In this document: one piece after another, positions 16,409 through 25,030 of the stretch
Position numbering within the stretch: the first letter of the stretch is position 1
How the letters are laid out: each line of letters begins with the position of its first letter
Source of the DNA: Aliiglaciecola sp.
Lineage (GTDB): Bacteria > Pseudomonadota > Gammaproteobacteria > Enterobacterales > Alteromonadaceae
Assembly: GCA_028356795.1 (NCBI GenBank)
Contig: JAOMVH010000007.1
Coordinates: 1 to 41,578 of the forward strand
Length of the DNA: 41,578 bases
Direction of reading: 5' to 3'
Made by a program: the position numbers and the translations under genes
The notes under the pieces: generated by a model
What the model was told of the DNA's origin: nothing
Database searches by the model: none
What the model saw: only the letters and a program-made list of their open reading frames with translations

Positions 16409-18418
16409 TTATTTGCTAGTGGATTTATCACTAGCAGAGTTGACCGCTTTACCTAACATCTCAAGTAATTGAGGATTGTCTGCACCTTCCTTTAGGAATT
16501 TTGCAACTAGCGCAGTTATCGCTGTATCTTTGGCGCTGCCGGAGGCATTACCAAAGCCCGCTATCAGTTCTTTGGCATCATCAACAAAACTGGCATCACC
16601 GTTAAAATGATCTTTAAACGCAGTAGTTAATGTTTCGCTTTTACCAATGGCACCATCGATAGATTTGCCCACCGACAATGATTTAATAAAGCTATCTAAG
16701 TAGCCGGTATCACCACCCACGATATCGATATTCGCTTCTTTAAGCGCTTCAGATAATACCAGGGCCTGCTGTTTGGCGATTTCGACATTTGTCACAATCG
16801 ACTCCATAGACTCTTCATGCTGTTTATCTAGACGCATGCGGAACTCTTCATGGTCGCGCTGTTGTTCTGACATGGTGGCCATTGCGGCAAATTTCTTGGT
16901 CATGCCATCTGCTTCAGCTGCTGCCTTTTTGGCTAACACTTCAGCTTCTGCAACACCCGTTTTCTCTATCGCTTCAGCCATAGATTCTTGAACGCGTACT
17001 TCTGCCATACCTTCTTGCTCTTTGGCTGCCGCTTTGGCTTCCATGACTTTTGCTTCAGCTAAACCATCTGCGGCAAGTATCGCTTCTTTACCTTCAGCAT
17101 CTTTGCGACTGGCAAGGGCTCGTTTTTCGGAAACGGCAAGATCCGCTTCTGCAATGGTCGATTTTTCTTTGGCAATGTGAGTCGCTGATTTTTCGGCTGC
17201 TTCGGCTGCTTTAATATCTTTTACCAAGGCTTCTTCTGCTTCAGCTTCTGCTGCAATGACTTGCGCTTTTTTGCTGCGGTCAGCCTCGGACACAACCCGT
17301 AGCTCTTTAATTTCTTCTTCGCGCTGTGCAACGGTTTTATCAACTTCTACGCGAGTACGAATAACCTCAGCAATTTCACGTTTTTCGTGTTCCAGCAGTT
17401 TTTCATTGGCAATACGTTGCAGAGACGCTTCTTTTTGACGATCAATCTCTTCTAGCTCTCGTGCTCGAATAACCCGTTCTTCTTCAATCGCTACCGCTCG
17501 CAGGCGATTATTTTCAGCAACTTCAATTTCTCTTTGTTTGTTCTGTTCTTGAACTTCTATTTCTTGTTCTGCTTGCACACGGGCTTGTTCAGACTTGAGT
17601 TTTTCTTCGTGCTGAACTCGCTCTGTTTCTGCCACTTCGCGCGCTTTCACTGTGCTGACTTCTCGTGACTGCTTGGCTTCGGCGTCTGCTTGTTGACGTT
17701 CAAGTTCTAGAATGGCTTCGCGAGTTTCAACGTCTTTACGCTTAATTTTCATCTCTTCATCACGTTGGAATACATTGGTTTGAATGTGCTGTTCAGCGGT
17801 CAATTGGGTGATTTTTCGTATCCCTTGAGAGTCGAGAATATTGTTCGGGTCGAGCTTGTCCAGTGGCGTTTGTTCCAGGTAGTCGATTGCCACATCTTCC
17901 AACACATAGCCGTTTAAATCCGTGCCGATATTATCGATAATCATGTCTCGAAAGTTATCACGCTTGGCATAAAGCTCTTCAAACTCCATGGATTTACCAA
18001 CGGTTTTCAATGCTTCTGAGAACTTGGCATTAAATAGTTCTTCAAGGGTTTTTGGGTTTGAGGCGCGCTCACAACCAATTGCTTGAGCGACTTTTAGCAC
18101 GTCATCACGGTTTTTGTTGACACGAACAAAGAATCCCACTTTGATATCTGCACGAATGTTGTCTTTACATATCAAACCATCAGTGCCACTTCGGTCAACT
18201 TCAATGGTTTTAAGGGATATGTCCATAATCTCCATCTTATGGAAAACCGGTAAAACTACGCCACCGGTGAATGTCACTTTAGGTTCTGCATTCATGTTGT
18301 TAACGATCATTGCCTTGCCTTGTTCGACTTTTCGATACAGTCTGGCAAGCATTAGGATAAAGCCGACCACAAAGACGACCGCACATCCGACAATTACAAA
18401 AATTAATTCTAAATCCAT
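16409..18418 (-). CDS. yqiK: Flotillin-like SPFH/band 7 protein (YqiK)
   Basis: Flotillins scaffold ordered membrane microdomains. The 669-residue product has one N-terminal membrane segment (about 3-26), an SPFH/band 7 domain (about 28-200) and a very long, highly charged coiled coil (about 210-530) rich in Glu/Ala/Arg/Lys, typical of flotillins. The C-terminal part (about 560-650) is a separate Gly/Ser-containing domain. The ATG at 18418 has GGAG upstream. It is preceded by the NfeD-like yqiJ gene and followed by the giant ATPase; the NfeD-flotillin pairing is a known partnership. Confidence 0.93.
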   Translation of the reverse strand: MDLELIFVIVGCAVVFVVGFILMLARLYRKVEQGKAMIVNNMNAEPKVTFTGGVVLPVFHKMEIMDISLKTIEVDRSGTDGLICKDNIRADIKVGFFVRVNKNRDDVLKVAQAIGCERASNPKTLEELFNAKFSEALKTVGKSMEFEELYAKRDNFRDMIIDNIGTDLNGYVLEDVAIDYLEQTPLDKLDPNNILDSQGIRKITQLTAEQHIQTNVFQRDEEMKIKRKDVETREAILELERQQADAEAKQSREVSTVKAREVAETERVQHEEKLKSEQARVQAEQEIEVQEQNKQREIEVAENNRLRAVAIEEERVIRARELEEIDRQKEASLQRIANEKLLEHEKREIAEVIRTRVEVDKTVAQREEEIKELRVVSEADRSKKAQVIAAEAEAEEALVKDIKAAEAAEKSATHIAKEKSTIAEADLAVSEKRALASRKDAEGKEAILAADGLAEAKVMEAKAAAKEQEGMAEVRVQESMAEAIEKTGVAEAEVLAKKAAAEADGMTKKFAAMATMSEQQRDHEEFRMRLDKQHEESMESIVTNVEIAKQQALVLSEALKEANIDIVGGDTGYLDSFIKSLSVGKSIDGAIGKSETLTTAFKDHFNGDASFVDDAKELIAGFGNASGSAKDTAITALVAKFLKEGADNPQLLEMLGKAVNSASDKSTSK

Positions 18419-18502
18419 GGTGTTACTCCATTACGTCATGTTGCTTACATGCAGTCGCTTGAAAAGGCGCCTGACACTAGATAATGTTAAAAGGGTTACT
18501 AT

Positions 18503-19168
18503 TTATTGATTCAGTGGAACAGAAGAAGATGACATTGCCATTAATTCAGCTTCGCTAACGACTGTGTAGGTATCGCTTACTTTATCGAATTCAATCAAGG
18601 CAACTTTAGCGCCTTTGCACATATCGTTTGGGGTTGCGGCTCGCACACTGAGGCTTTGACCATCTTCGGTGATTGCTTGGCCAAAATCTTCATTCACTTT
18701 TCCCGTGGTTAAAACACAGATTAAGCCAATCATTTCATCTTTGTATAAACCTTCATGGGTAACGAAAAAACGTTTCAAGGGTTTAATTGAAAGTGCGGCT
18801 AAGGGGATGGCAATGAGCACCGCGATAAGCGCCATCAAGCTGCCAATTAACGTGGCAGATAGAATGCCATCAAACAGTGGGGCCAAATATTTCCTTAGAA
18901 GGTAAATAAACGCAAACGCGTACAAATCGAGTAGCGTCAAAGCTACCGTTAAAGGCACGCCGTCTAGACCTAAGGTCTCAAATACGGTTGCACTTGAAGA
19001 ACCGGCTTTACCTGAGTCAGCGTCTGTTTCAATATCGGTATCTAAATCAAAAATTTCAATGTCTATTAATCCTGCAAAAGCAAACAGCCAAAACAGCATC
19101 AATACAATTAAAGGAATGGTAAATATTATTGTGGGGAAGCTAAACACTTCTGCTAGAAAAAGATCCAT
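18503..19168 (-). CDS. yqiJ: NfeD-like OB-fold membrane protein (YqiJ)
   Basis: The 221-residue product has membrane segments near 12-35, 70-95 and 100-128, then a cytoplasmic domain (about 135-210) with the beta-rich OB-like fold of NfeD-type proteins, including LICVLTTGKVNEDFG and a C-terminal ALIEFDKVSDTYTVV strand pair. NfeD proteins accompany SPFH proteins and are thought to modulate their assembly. GGAG precedes the ATG. It is the first gene of the three-gene operon. Confidence 0.88.
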   Translation of the reverse strand: MDLFLAEVFSFPTIIFTIPLIVLMLFWLFAFAGLIDIEIFDLDTDIETDADSGKAGSSSATVFETLGLDGVPLTVALTLLDLYAFAFIYLLRKYLAPLFDGILSATLIGSLMALIAVLIAIPLAALSIKPLKRFFVTHEGLYKDEMIGLICVLTTGKVNEDFGQAITEDGQSLSVRAATPNDMCKGAKVALIEFDKVSDTYTVVSEAELMAMSSSSVPLNQ

Positions 19169-19225
19169 TTCTGCGTACTCCTATGCTCTGGTTAAACAAC
19201 TTTTAAAACCAAAAGAACGGAGCTG

Positions 19226-19254
19226 AAATTAGCAAAAATGTGGCTAAATGTCAA
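19226..19254 (-). promoter_or_regulatory. Candidate sigma-70 promoter of yqiJ operon
   Basis: Reading on the minus strand, a perfect -35 TTGACA is at 19254-19249 and a weak -10 TAATTT at 19231-19226, with 17 bp between them. It lies about 60 nt upstream of the yqiJ start. The -10 is poor, so this could need an activator, or may be chance. Confidence 0.4.
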
Positions 19255-19387
19255 TCTGATTCGGGCTTTGAAGAATGACTTAGTGGTGCTTGCTTTCGGT
19301 TTTTGGCGGTTCTACAAAGATCGATATGTCTAATTTTAGTGGTCTTAAAAACTGCAAAAAGAGAGAAGAAGATCTTGCAAAATTTAC

Positions 19388-19410
19388 TAAATGTTATAAT
19401 ATAACGTCCC
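19388..19410 (+). promoter_or_regulatory. Predicted Zur operator upstream of MerC-family gene
   Basis: The core GTTATAATATAAC at 19393-19405 is a perfect palindrome around 19399. The 23-bp window 19388-19410 matches 18 of 22 defined positions of the enterobacterial Zur consensus as I remember it (left arm AAATGTTATA, right arm TATAAC). It overlaps a TATAAT hexamer at 19395-19400 that could be the -10 element. Zinc-loaded Zur bound here would block transcription, so the downstream gene should be switched on by zinc shortage. Confidence 0.75.
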
Positions 19411-19486
19411 TATTGGGCTGCAAGCATATTTGTTTGGCAGCTCTATTTATATGAGCTAGATATTTTCAAATTAGGAATACGGTATT

Positions 19487-19888
19487 ATGTCAGGTAAACA
19501 ATCAAACTCAATGATGGATAGAGTAGGGATCTGGACTTCCAGTCTCTGTGCTTTGCATTGTTTATTGTTGCCTATATTAATCCCAGTGTTGCCTTTTGTT
19601 AGCGCCAGCTTTTTTGCTGAGGACTGGTTTGAGAAGACTATTCTTTCGTTGTCGATGATTATCGGCTTTTGGGCTTTGTTATCTGGCTTTTATCGTTACC
19701 ATCGACAGTTATATCCCATATATAGCCTGTTAATGGGAGGGCTTATTTACTGGAACAAAGATATGTTTGGTGAAGCGTATGAGCCTTTCACTATAGGTTT
19801 CGGTGCTTTGCTTATTGTTGCTGCGCACATTATTAATGTTAAGTTGTGTAAGAGCTGTAGCGATTGCCAAAGTTGTGAAACGTCTTAG
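19487..19888 (+). CDS. MerC-domain membrane protein, probably zinc-regulated
   Basis: The 133-residue product matches the MerC family of small inner-membrane metal-handling proteins. It has four membrane segments (about 23-43, 50-68, 76-92, 100-116). The family motif CALHC is at about residues 21-25 at the start of the first segment. The C-terminus has a cysteine cluster CKSCSDCQSC (about 121-130) that could bind metal. MerC proteins are known for Hg(II) uptake, but there is no mer gene nearby and a Zur box lies about 80 nt upstream, so a zinc role is more likely (inference). Its stop overlaps the stop of the convergent phosphodiesterase gene by a few bases. Confidence 0.85.
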   Translation: MSGKQSNSMMDRVGIWTSSLCALHCLLLPILIPVLPFVSASFFAEDWFEKTILSLSMIIGFWALLSGFYRYHRQLYPIYSLLMGGLIYWNKDMFGEAYEPFTIGFGALLIVAAHIINVKLCKSCSDCQSCETS

Positions 19889-20580
19889 CCGCCATTTATA
19901 ATGGCCAGTGCTTCGCCTGGATCATTACAAAAAACCGCATCAACTCCCCAGCTTTTCATTTTGTCTAAATCTTCTGTATGATTAACCGTATATACGCCTA
20001 CTTTGAGGCCTCTTTGTTTGGCATCTTCGATAAATGCTTGGTTAACGAAGGTTAAGTCAATATTGGCAAATTCAGCATCGAGTTGCTGAGCAAATAGCGC
20101 ATAATCAAGTGGGTTGCCTGCGGTAAGTGCGCCAATCCTTGCATCAGGTCTGTAGCGCTTCAGATGTTTCAATACATGGTGATCAAAAGAAGAAAACAGG
20201 ATATTGCTGCTTGGTACCTTATGTTGACGACAATGTTTCGCGACATAGTCAATCAACAACTCAATATCATGTACGCCTTTCATCTCGATATTAATTTGGC
20301 ATCGCGCCCCAATAAGAGCCAATACTTCACTAAGGGTTGGTATTTGTTCGCCTTTACCTGCGTCTAGGCTACGAACTTGTTCAAATGACATTGAATCTAT
20401 GGTGCCTTTGCCATTGGTTGTGCGATCTACCCAGCGGTCATGGATCAAAATAAACTCGTTTTGATGTTGGTAAACATCAAATTCAATACCATCTGCACCG
20501 GCTTCACTTGCTTGCTTGATGGCCAGCAAGGTGTTTTCAGGGGCTAGTGCGCTGGCGCCTCGATGTGCATAGACAAACAC
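19885..20580 (-). CDS. ugpQ: Glycerophosphodiester phosphodiesterase
   Basis: The enzyme hydrolyses glycerophosphodiesters to glycerol-3-phosphate and an alcohol. The 231-residue length is typical of the cytoplasmic UgpQ type, and no signal peptide is seen. The catalytic motifs are complete: AHRG at 5-8, PENTL at 17-21, GIEFDV near 36-41 and the second His in LIHDRWVDRTTNGKG near 51-65. The C-terminal GVYTVN and VDAVFCNDP motifs of the TIM barrel are also present. The start is a GTG at 20580 with GGGAGA upstream. The 3' end overlaps the convergent MerC-like gene. Confidence 0.92.
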   Translation of the reverse strand: MFVYAHRGASALAPENTLLAIKQASEAGADGIEFDVYQHQNEFILIHDRWVDRTTNGKGTIDSMSFEQVRSLDAGKGEQIPTLSEVLALIGARCQINIEMKGVHDIELLIDYVAKHCRQHKVPSSNILFSSFDHHVLKHLKRYRPDARIGALTAGNPLDYALFAQQLDAEFANIDLTFVNQAFIEDAKQRGLKVGVYTVNHTEDLDKMKSWGVDAVFCNDPGEALAIINGG

Positions 20581-20615
20581 AATGCTTCTCCCTAATTATC
20601 AATATGACTCAACTA

Positions 20616-21494
20616 TCAGTCTGATTGTTTGTTGCCATGTAGTCTTTGAGCGTTAATCGTTTCGTAAATTGCTGCTGAGATTACCAGTATTCCACCAACG
20701 AATGTCTGCCAATTTGGTTTTTCATCTAAAATCAGGACTGCCAGAATGACACCATAAAAAGGCTGCATACAAGCCACCAATGAAAAAGTTTTCACTCTTA
20801 AGTGTTTTAAACTCGTTGCTATCAACGCATGTGGAAGTGCAGTAAGGAAGATACCCAACACGATCAGCCATAAGTAGGTATCAGCGGTTCCCGTAAATAG
20901 GTCCTCAGAGACAAACGCTAGCAAGCTGATAAAGATGATTAGGGTTTGGTATGCCATGGCATGAGAGCCAGAATAATGGGAGAAATATTTACGATGACAC
21001 AAGTTGCGAAGGGCATACAAAAAAGCTGAGAGTATGCCAATCAATATTCCCATGGTGACGTCATTCTCAAGAGATATTTCAGGCACAATAAACAAAATAC
21101 CGAGAAAAACCACAACCGCGCTTAGCAGGTCTTGCCAAACTAAACGAATACCTTCAAAAAAGGGCTCTAAAAGGACTGCGATTACTGGAAAAGTAAACAA
21201 GGCAATCATGCCAACCGACACCGATGAATATTGCATTGCAGCAAAGTAAGTGACCCAGTGCGCCGACATTAGTAGTCCCAATGCCAAAGCGATAAAATAG
21301 TCTTTTTTAGAATTGAGTCGAAGAGAAGACCCCGTTAACTTTACAATTAATACCAATACAACGCAGGCGATAATAGAGCGCCCAAAGGTAATATCAGTGG
21401 CAGATAAAGGAATAACTTTGGACATGAGTGCAGTCGCACCCAACAATATCACTGTCAGGTGGAGTGACCATAAACTGCGTTTGACTGGGTCCAT
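20616..21494 (-). CDS. EamA/DMT family transporter
   Basis: The 292-residue product has ten predicted membrane segments in two EamA repeats (about 8-135 and 150-280), as in drug/metabolite transporters. Such proteins usually export metabolites or amino acids; the substrate cannot be inferred. It starts 4 nt after the psd stop on the same strand, so it is probably translated from the rsgA-psd transcript. The C-terminus is short and hydrophilic. Confidence 0.88.
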   Translation of the reverse strand: MDPVKRSLWSLHLTVILLGATALMSKVIPLSATDITFGRSIIACVVLVLIVKLTGSSLRLNSKKDYFIALALGLLMSAHWVTYFAAMQYSSVSVGMIALFTFPVIAVLLEPFFEGIRLVWQDLLSAVVVFLGILFIVPEISLENDVTMGILIGILSAFLYALRNLCHRKYFSHYSGSHAMAYQTLIIFISLLAFVSEDLFTGTADTYLWLIVLGIFLTALPHALIATSLKHLRVKTFSLVACMQPFYGVILAVLILDEKPNWQTFVGGILVISAAIYETINAQRLHGNKQSD

Positions 21495-21498
21495 GAAA

Positions 21499-22359
21499 CT
21501 AGTCTTTCAGCGTTGCGTAAATTTCACCTAGACGAGTGACATCGCTGTTAGATTGACCATTGAACTCGACCATATCGGGCTCGAAACATGCCACTATGGT
21601 AGACCCTAGTTTGAATAGACCCATTTCTTCGCCTTTTTTCAAACTGACGGTGTTTTCACTATCAACGGGATAACGCCAGTGTTGCACATTTTTCCCCGCT
21701 GGCGGTGTAACTGTGCCAGCCCAAATAGTCTCAATGCTCGCGACGATTGTGGCGCCCACTAATACAATCGCAAACTTGCCTTTTGATGATTCAAATATAC
21801 AGACTACTCGTTCGTTTCGCGCAAACAGGCCTGGCACGTTTTCGGTTGTTAACGGATTCACCGAGAACAACTCACCGGGAACATAAATCATATCAGTTAA
21901 CACGCCGTCCATTGGCATGTGAATGCGATGGTAATCTTTAGGAGAAAGATAAATCGTTGAGAAATCACCATTTTGAAAAGGCGCCGCAATGTCTGGGTTA
22001 CCGCCAAGCAAGGTCGTAAGACTGTAATCATGACCCTTAGCTTGGAATATGGTGTCAAACTCAATTTTGCCCAATTGGCTAATGGTACCATCGACTGGCA
22101 TGGACAGCTGAGTCGAGTCTTCACAGATAGGTCGCATTCCGTCTTTTAGTTCACGGGTGAAAAATTCATTGAATGTCTTGTAATAATGAGGATCTGATTC
22201 TTTTGCCTCAGACATATCAACATCAAATTGCTTAATAAACGCCTTTATGAGCCATGTGGTTAAACCGCCAGCTTCAGATGCTGCTAGTTTTCCTACCAAG
22301 CGAGATAACAGGTGTTTCGGTAAGACGTATTGAAACTTAATTTTAAACCAATTGATCAA
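21499..22359 (-). CDS. psd: Phosphatidylserine decarboxylase proenzyme
   Basis: This inner-membrane enzyme makes phosphatidylethanolamine from phosphatidylserine and matures by self-cleavage to form a pyruvoyl group. The self-cleavage motif LGST lies near residue 250 of the 286-residue form. The active-site Asp (MPVDGTISQ) and His ([11 protein letters not shown]) are present. I chose the TTG at 22359 as the start: GGAG lies 8 nt upstream, and the resulting N-terminus ([20 protein letters not shown]) aligns with known Psd proteins. A frame extended to a TTG at 22455 adds 32 residues without a ribosome binding site. It lies between rsgA and an EamA transporter. Confidence 0.93.
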   Translation of the reverse strand: MINWFKIKFQYVLPKHLLSRLVGKLAASEAGGLTTWLIKAFIKQFDVDMSEAKESDPHYYKTFNEFFTRELKDGMRPICEDSTQLSMPVDGTISQLGKIEFDTIFQAKGHDYSLTTLLGGNPDIAAPFQNGDFSTIYLSPKDYHRIHMPMDGVLTDMIYVPGELFSVNPLTTENVPGLFARNERVVCIFESSKGKFAIVLVGATIVASIETIWAGTVTPPAGKNVQHWRYPVDSENTVSLKKGEEMGLFKLGSTIVACFEPDMVEFNGQSNSDVTRLGEIYATLKD

Positions 22360-22477
22360 AGCTGATGCTCCATTAAAAAATCCCGAGGATTGTATCGTAA
22401 AAGTCGATATAGGTGTGAGAATGTGTGGGTCTAAGTCATGCTTTTTGGCAATCAAATGTTACAGCATCACTGTTGCA

Positions 22478-23509
22478 CTATGTTGGGATCAATCTATTGG
22501 GGCGATTATCGTCCATCCCGGCTAAAATTTTATGGTAGCTTTGGTACCGTTGTTGACTAATTTTGCCTTGCTCGGCCGCTTCCCGAATAAGGCAACCGGG
22601 GTCATCCAAGTGTTTACAGTCTCGAAACTTGCAGCCCCCAAGGAAATCCCGAAATTCGATAAAACCAGATGTGACTTTCTCGACAGCCAAATGCCATAGG
22701 GCAAATTCTCGAACGCCGGGAGAATCAATCAGATCACCACCCGCCGGAAAGTGCAATAACTTAGCGGCAGTGGTGGTATGTTGACCTAATCCAGAGTTAT
22801 CAGATATATCACCTATTGCTTCATCCGCTTCAGGCAACAGTTGATTCACAATACTTGATTTACCGACGCCTGACTGGCCAACAAAGACACTGGTTTTGTC
22901 TTTGAGTATTGCGGTGAGCTGGTCGATACCTTCGCTTGTTTTGCAACTGGTTAATAGAACTTGATATCCGATATCGCGATAGATTTGCAGCTGTTGATCA
23001 ACCTCACTGCGTTCGTCATCGCTCAATAGTTCAATTTTATTGAGTAACAGAATAGGTTGAATATTAACGTCTTCTGCAGCCACCAAGTAGCGGTCAATAA
23101 TATTCAACGACAAGGCAGGGATCACTGAACTAACTATAATGATTTGATCAATGTTGGCAGCAATTGGCTTTACACCGTCATAAAAATCAGGTCGGGTCAG
23201 TACTGATTCTCTGTCGTGCACCAATTCGATAATGCCGTTGACGGTAATACTGGCATCTTTACCTGGTCTAAATTCAACTTTGTCGCCGCACACGACACTT
23301 CCGATCGTTCTGCGAATATGACACTTTGTGATGACTCCTGTGTCGTCTTGCACGTTAGCATGTTTTCCAAACCGCCCTACGACTATACCTGCGCGGCTAT
23401 CTGCCAACTGTTCGTCGTTTTGAACCGTGTCATTTTGTTGCAGGCGTTTTTGACGGTTTGTCGATACTTGCCTGCGTTGTTTATGTGTCAGTTTTGGTTT
23501 TTTGGCCAC
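22478..23509 (-). CDS. rsgA: Small ribosomal subunit biogenesis GTPase RsgA
   Basis: RsgA is a late-stage 30S assembly GTPase. The 343-residue product has an N-terminal OB fold (about 40-110), a circularly permuted GTPase domain and a C-terminal zinc site. Motif order is as expected: NKIE (about 156-159), then GQSGVGKSS (about 213-221), then DSPGV (about 263-267). The zinc-binding segment is [15 protein letters not shown] near 292-306. The start is a GTG at 23509, with no clear ribosome binding site. The basic N-terminus resembles that of E. coli RsgA. Divergent to orn and followed by psd, as in E. coli. Confidence 0.95.
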   Translation of the reverse strand: MAKKPKLTHKQRRQVSTNRQKRLQQNDTVQNDEQLADSRAGIVVGRFGKHANVQDDTGVITKCHIRRTIGSVVCGDKVEFRPGKDASITVNGIIELVHDRESVLTRPDFYDGVKPIAANIDQIIIVSSVIPALSLNIIDRYLVAAEDVNIQPILLLNKIELLSDDERSEVDQQLQIYRDIGYQVLLTSCKTSEGIDQLTAILKDKTSVFVGQSGVGKSSIVNQLLPEADEAIGDISDNSGLGQHTTTAAKLLHFPAGGDLIDSPGVREFALWHLAVEKVTSGFIEFRDFLGGCKFRDCKHLDDPGCLIREAAEQGKISQQRYQSYHKILAGMDDNRPNRLIPT

Positions 23510-23627
23510 GTTTTTAGTCTTTGTTGAATCGCTTAACCTTTACATGGTAACGTCATGCCGTAGGATTTGATAATATTTTATCAGCTTGCCTTGGCAATTT
23601 TGTTAAACAGCATATAAAAGGGTCAAT

Positions 23628-24173
23628 ATGAAAATTGATAATGAAAACCTGGTTTGGATCGATCTTGAAATGACTGGGTTGGAACCTGAGACAGATGTGA
23701 TTTTAGAAATCGCTACCATTGTCACCGACAAACAACTCAATGTGTTAGCTGAGGGCCCTGTGTTGGCTATTCATCAACCCGATGAAGTGTTAGACAATAT
23801 GGACGAGTGGTGTGTCAATGTGCATGGCAACTCTGGTCTGACCCAAAGATGCCGGGATAGCCAAGTTGATGAACAAGAAGCGGTAAAGCAAACAATCGCA
23901 TTTCTTGAGAGCTATGTACCTGCCGGTAAATCTCCTTTGTGCGGCAATACCATAGGCCAAGACCGTCGATTCTTAGTGAAATATATGAAAGAGCTAGAAG
24001 ACTACTTTCATTATCGCAGTATCGATGTCAGTACAATTAAGGAACTTATTCAAAGGTGGCAGCCAATAATCTTGGATGGGTTCGAGAAGAAAGGAACACA
24101 TCAGGCACTGGATGATATTCGCGAATCAATTGAAGAATTAGTCTATTACCGAAAGCACGTGTTTAATATTTAG
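23628..24173 (+). CDS. orn: Oligoribonuclease
   Basis: Orn is a cytoplasmic DEDDh 3'-5' exonuclease that degrades 2-5 nt RNAs, including pGpG from c-di-GMP breakdown. The 181-residue length is normal. The catalytic residues are visible in WIDLEMTG (about 10-17), the [11 protein letters not shown] block (about 105-115) and HQALDDI (about 158-164). It is divergent from rsgA-psd, a conserved arrangement. The window also encodes proteins with c-di-GMP domains, for which Orn would be the final degradative step. Confidence 0.96.
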   Translation: MKIDNENLVWIDLEMTGLEPETDVILEIATIVTDKQLNVLAEGPVLAIHQPDEVLDNMDEWCVNVHGNSGLTQRCRDSQVDEQEAVKQTIAFLESYVPAGKSPLCGNTIGQDRRFLVKYMKELEDYFHYRSIDVSTIKELIQRWQPIILDGFEKKGTHQALDDIRESIEELVYYRKHVFNI

Positions 24174-24213
24174 GCATTAGGCTCATTAAAAGACATAAAG
24201 TGTAAAATAACAC

Positions 24214-24241
24214 TTGCGTCTTCTGAATATTTTTGTAAAAT
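24214..24241 (+). promoter_or_regulatory. Promoter of tRNA-Gly
   Basis: A -35 TTGCGT at 24214-24219 and a -10 TAAAAT at 24236-24241 are 16 bp apart and are followed by a GC-rich stretch (GCGCACCC). Such a discriminator is typical of stringently controlled stable-RNA promoters. It lies about 67 nt upstream of the tRNA. Confidence 0.65.
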
Positions 24242-24247
24242 GCGCAC

Positions 24248-24266
24248 CCGGTTTGAGAGGAACCGG
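24248..24266 (+). other. Hairpin in tRNA-Gly leader
   Basis: CCGGTT at 24248-24253 and AACCGG at 24261-24266 form a 6-bp stem with a 7-nt loop in the transcribed leader, 41 nt before the mature tRNA. It may mark an RNase processing site; the function is not known. Confidence 0.45.
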
Positions 24267-24307
24267 TTAATAAAACACATGGAACTGTGTAGCAACACCA
24301 CCAAAAT

Positions 24308-24383
<76 letters not shown>

Positions 24384-25030
24384 ATTTCTAAAATCAAAGT
24401 AAATATCCCACGCCTGTTTTATCGACTTGCCCTAGGCGATATTTAAGTCCGTTCACCTGTGCTTGAAATCTCTTGTATCACGTTTTTTAATTTATGCATA
24501 AAAATTCAAGTTTAACACCCTGTATTTATTATATTTTTTTCTAGCTCCAACAAATATATGCATGATTAGTCACTCCCTTGTTGACCTTTTTTAGTGCAAT
24601 TTGTAACGGATTGCCCGATTTAGTTTTTTTTTCGGTAATTAATGCTATGTTCATATTGTTGGGCCGCACATTAATGGTGCGCCAAGCCCTCGTTTTACCT
24701 CGGTTTTTGTTGTTTGTTGCATACATTCTGCATATTTATGCGGGTGTACAGTAAAACTGCGCTTAAATGGGGTTGCTAAGGCGAAAATTACGGCACGGAT
24801 CATGCTGGTTTATCAAAAGATAGAGGTAATCAGTACCAACAACTAACGACAGTGATTCACTATCACTTCAGTGGAAAAATAATAATAAACAGGGAAGTGA
24901 AAAATAGGAAACATAGGAAATAAACTCAGTAAGGAAACACTCAGCACATATTGTTTTAATTTGCTGGTGCTTTGTTTATTAGCAATAAAACATTGAATGA
25001 AGAGCACAAACGCTGCTTTTGGAGAACACA
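24384..25030. other. Long AT-rich intergenic region before the TonB receptor
   Basis: This stretch of about 650 nt holds one possible small gene on the minus strand (24541-24726). Near 24728-24744 there is a small inverted repeat (GCATA/TATGC). At 24851-24867 lies AGTGAT/ATCACT with a 5-nt spacer, a possible operator for the receptor gene. I cannot assign a promoter with confidence. No RNA family was recognised. Confidence 0.5.
24541..24726 (-). CDS. Possible small basic protein, 61 residues
   Basis: I do not recognise the family with certainty. The frame encodes a Lys/Asn-rich basic peptide with a plausible fold-like C-terminal half (segments NIALITEKKT and KKVNKGVTNHAYICWS). No part looks low-complexity or antisense to a gene, because there is no gene on the other strand. 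No clear ribosome binding site precedes the ATG at 24726. It could be a real small protein or a chance frame. Confidence 0.35.
   Translation of the reverse strand: MYATNNKNRGKTRAWRTINVRPNNMNIALITEKKTKSGNPLQIALKKVNKGVTNHAYICWS

Larger units (their letters stand above)
19169..19486. other. Divergent intergenic region, yqiJ / merC-like
   Basis: This 318-nt gap holds the regulatory DNA of two diverging units. It contains the candidate yqiJ promoter (19226-19254), a Zur-type palindrome (19388-19410), and a short hairpin AGCTC/GAGCT at 19439-19457 in the probable leader of the MerC-like gene. I see no coding sequence in it. Confidence 0.6.

Noticed and set aside
19487-19888. Mercury resistance locus
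   Set aside because: Only a MerC-like gene is present; there is no merR, merT, merP or merA, and the upstream box is of the Zur type.
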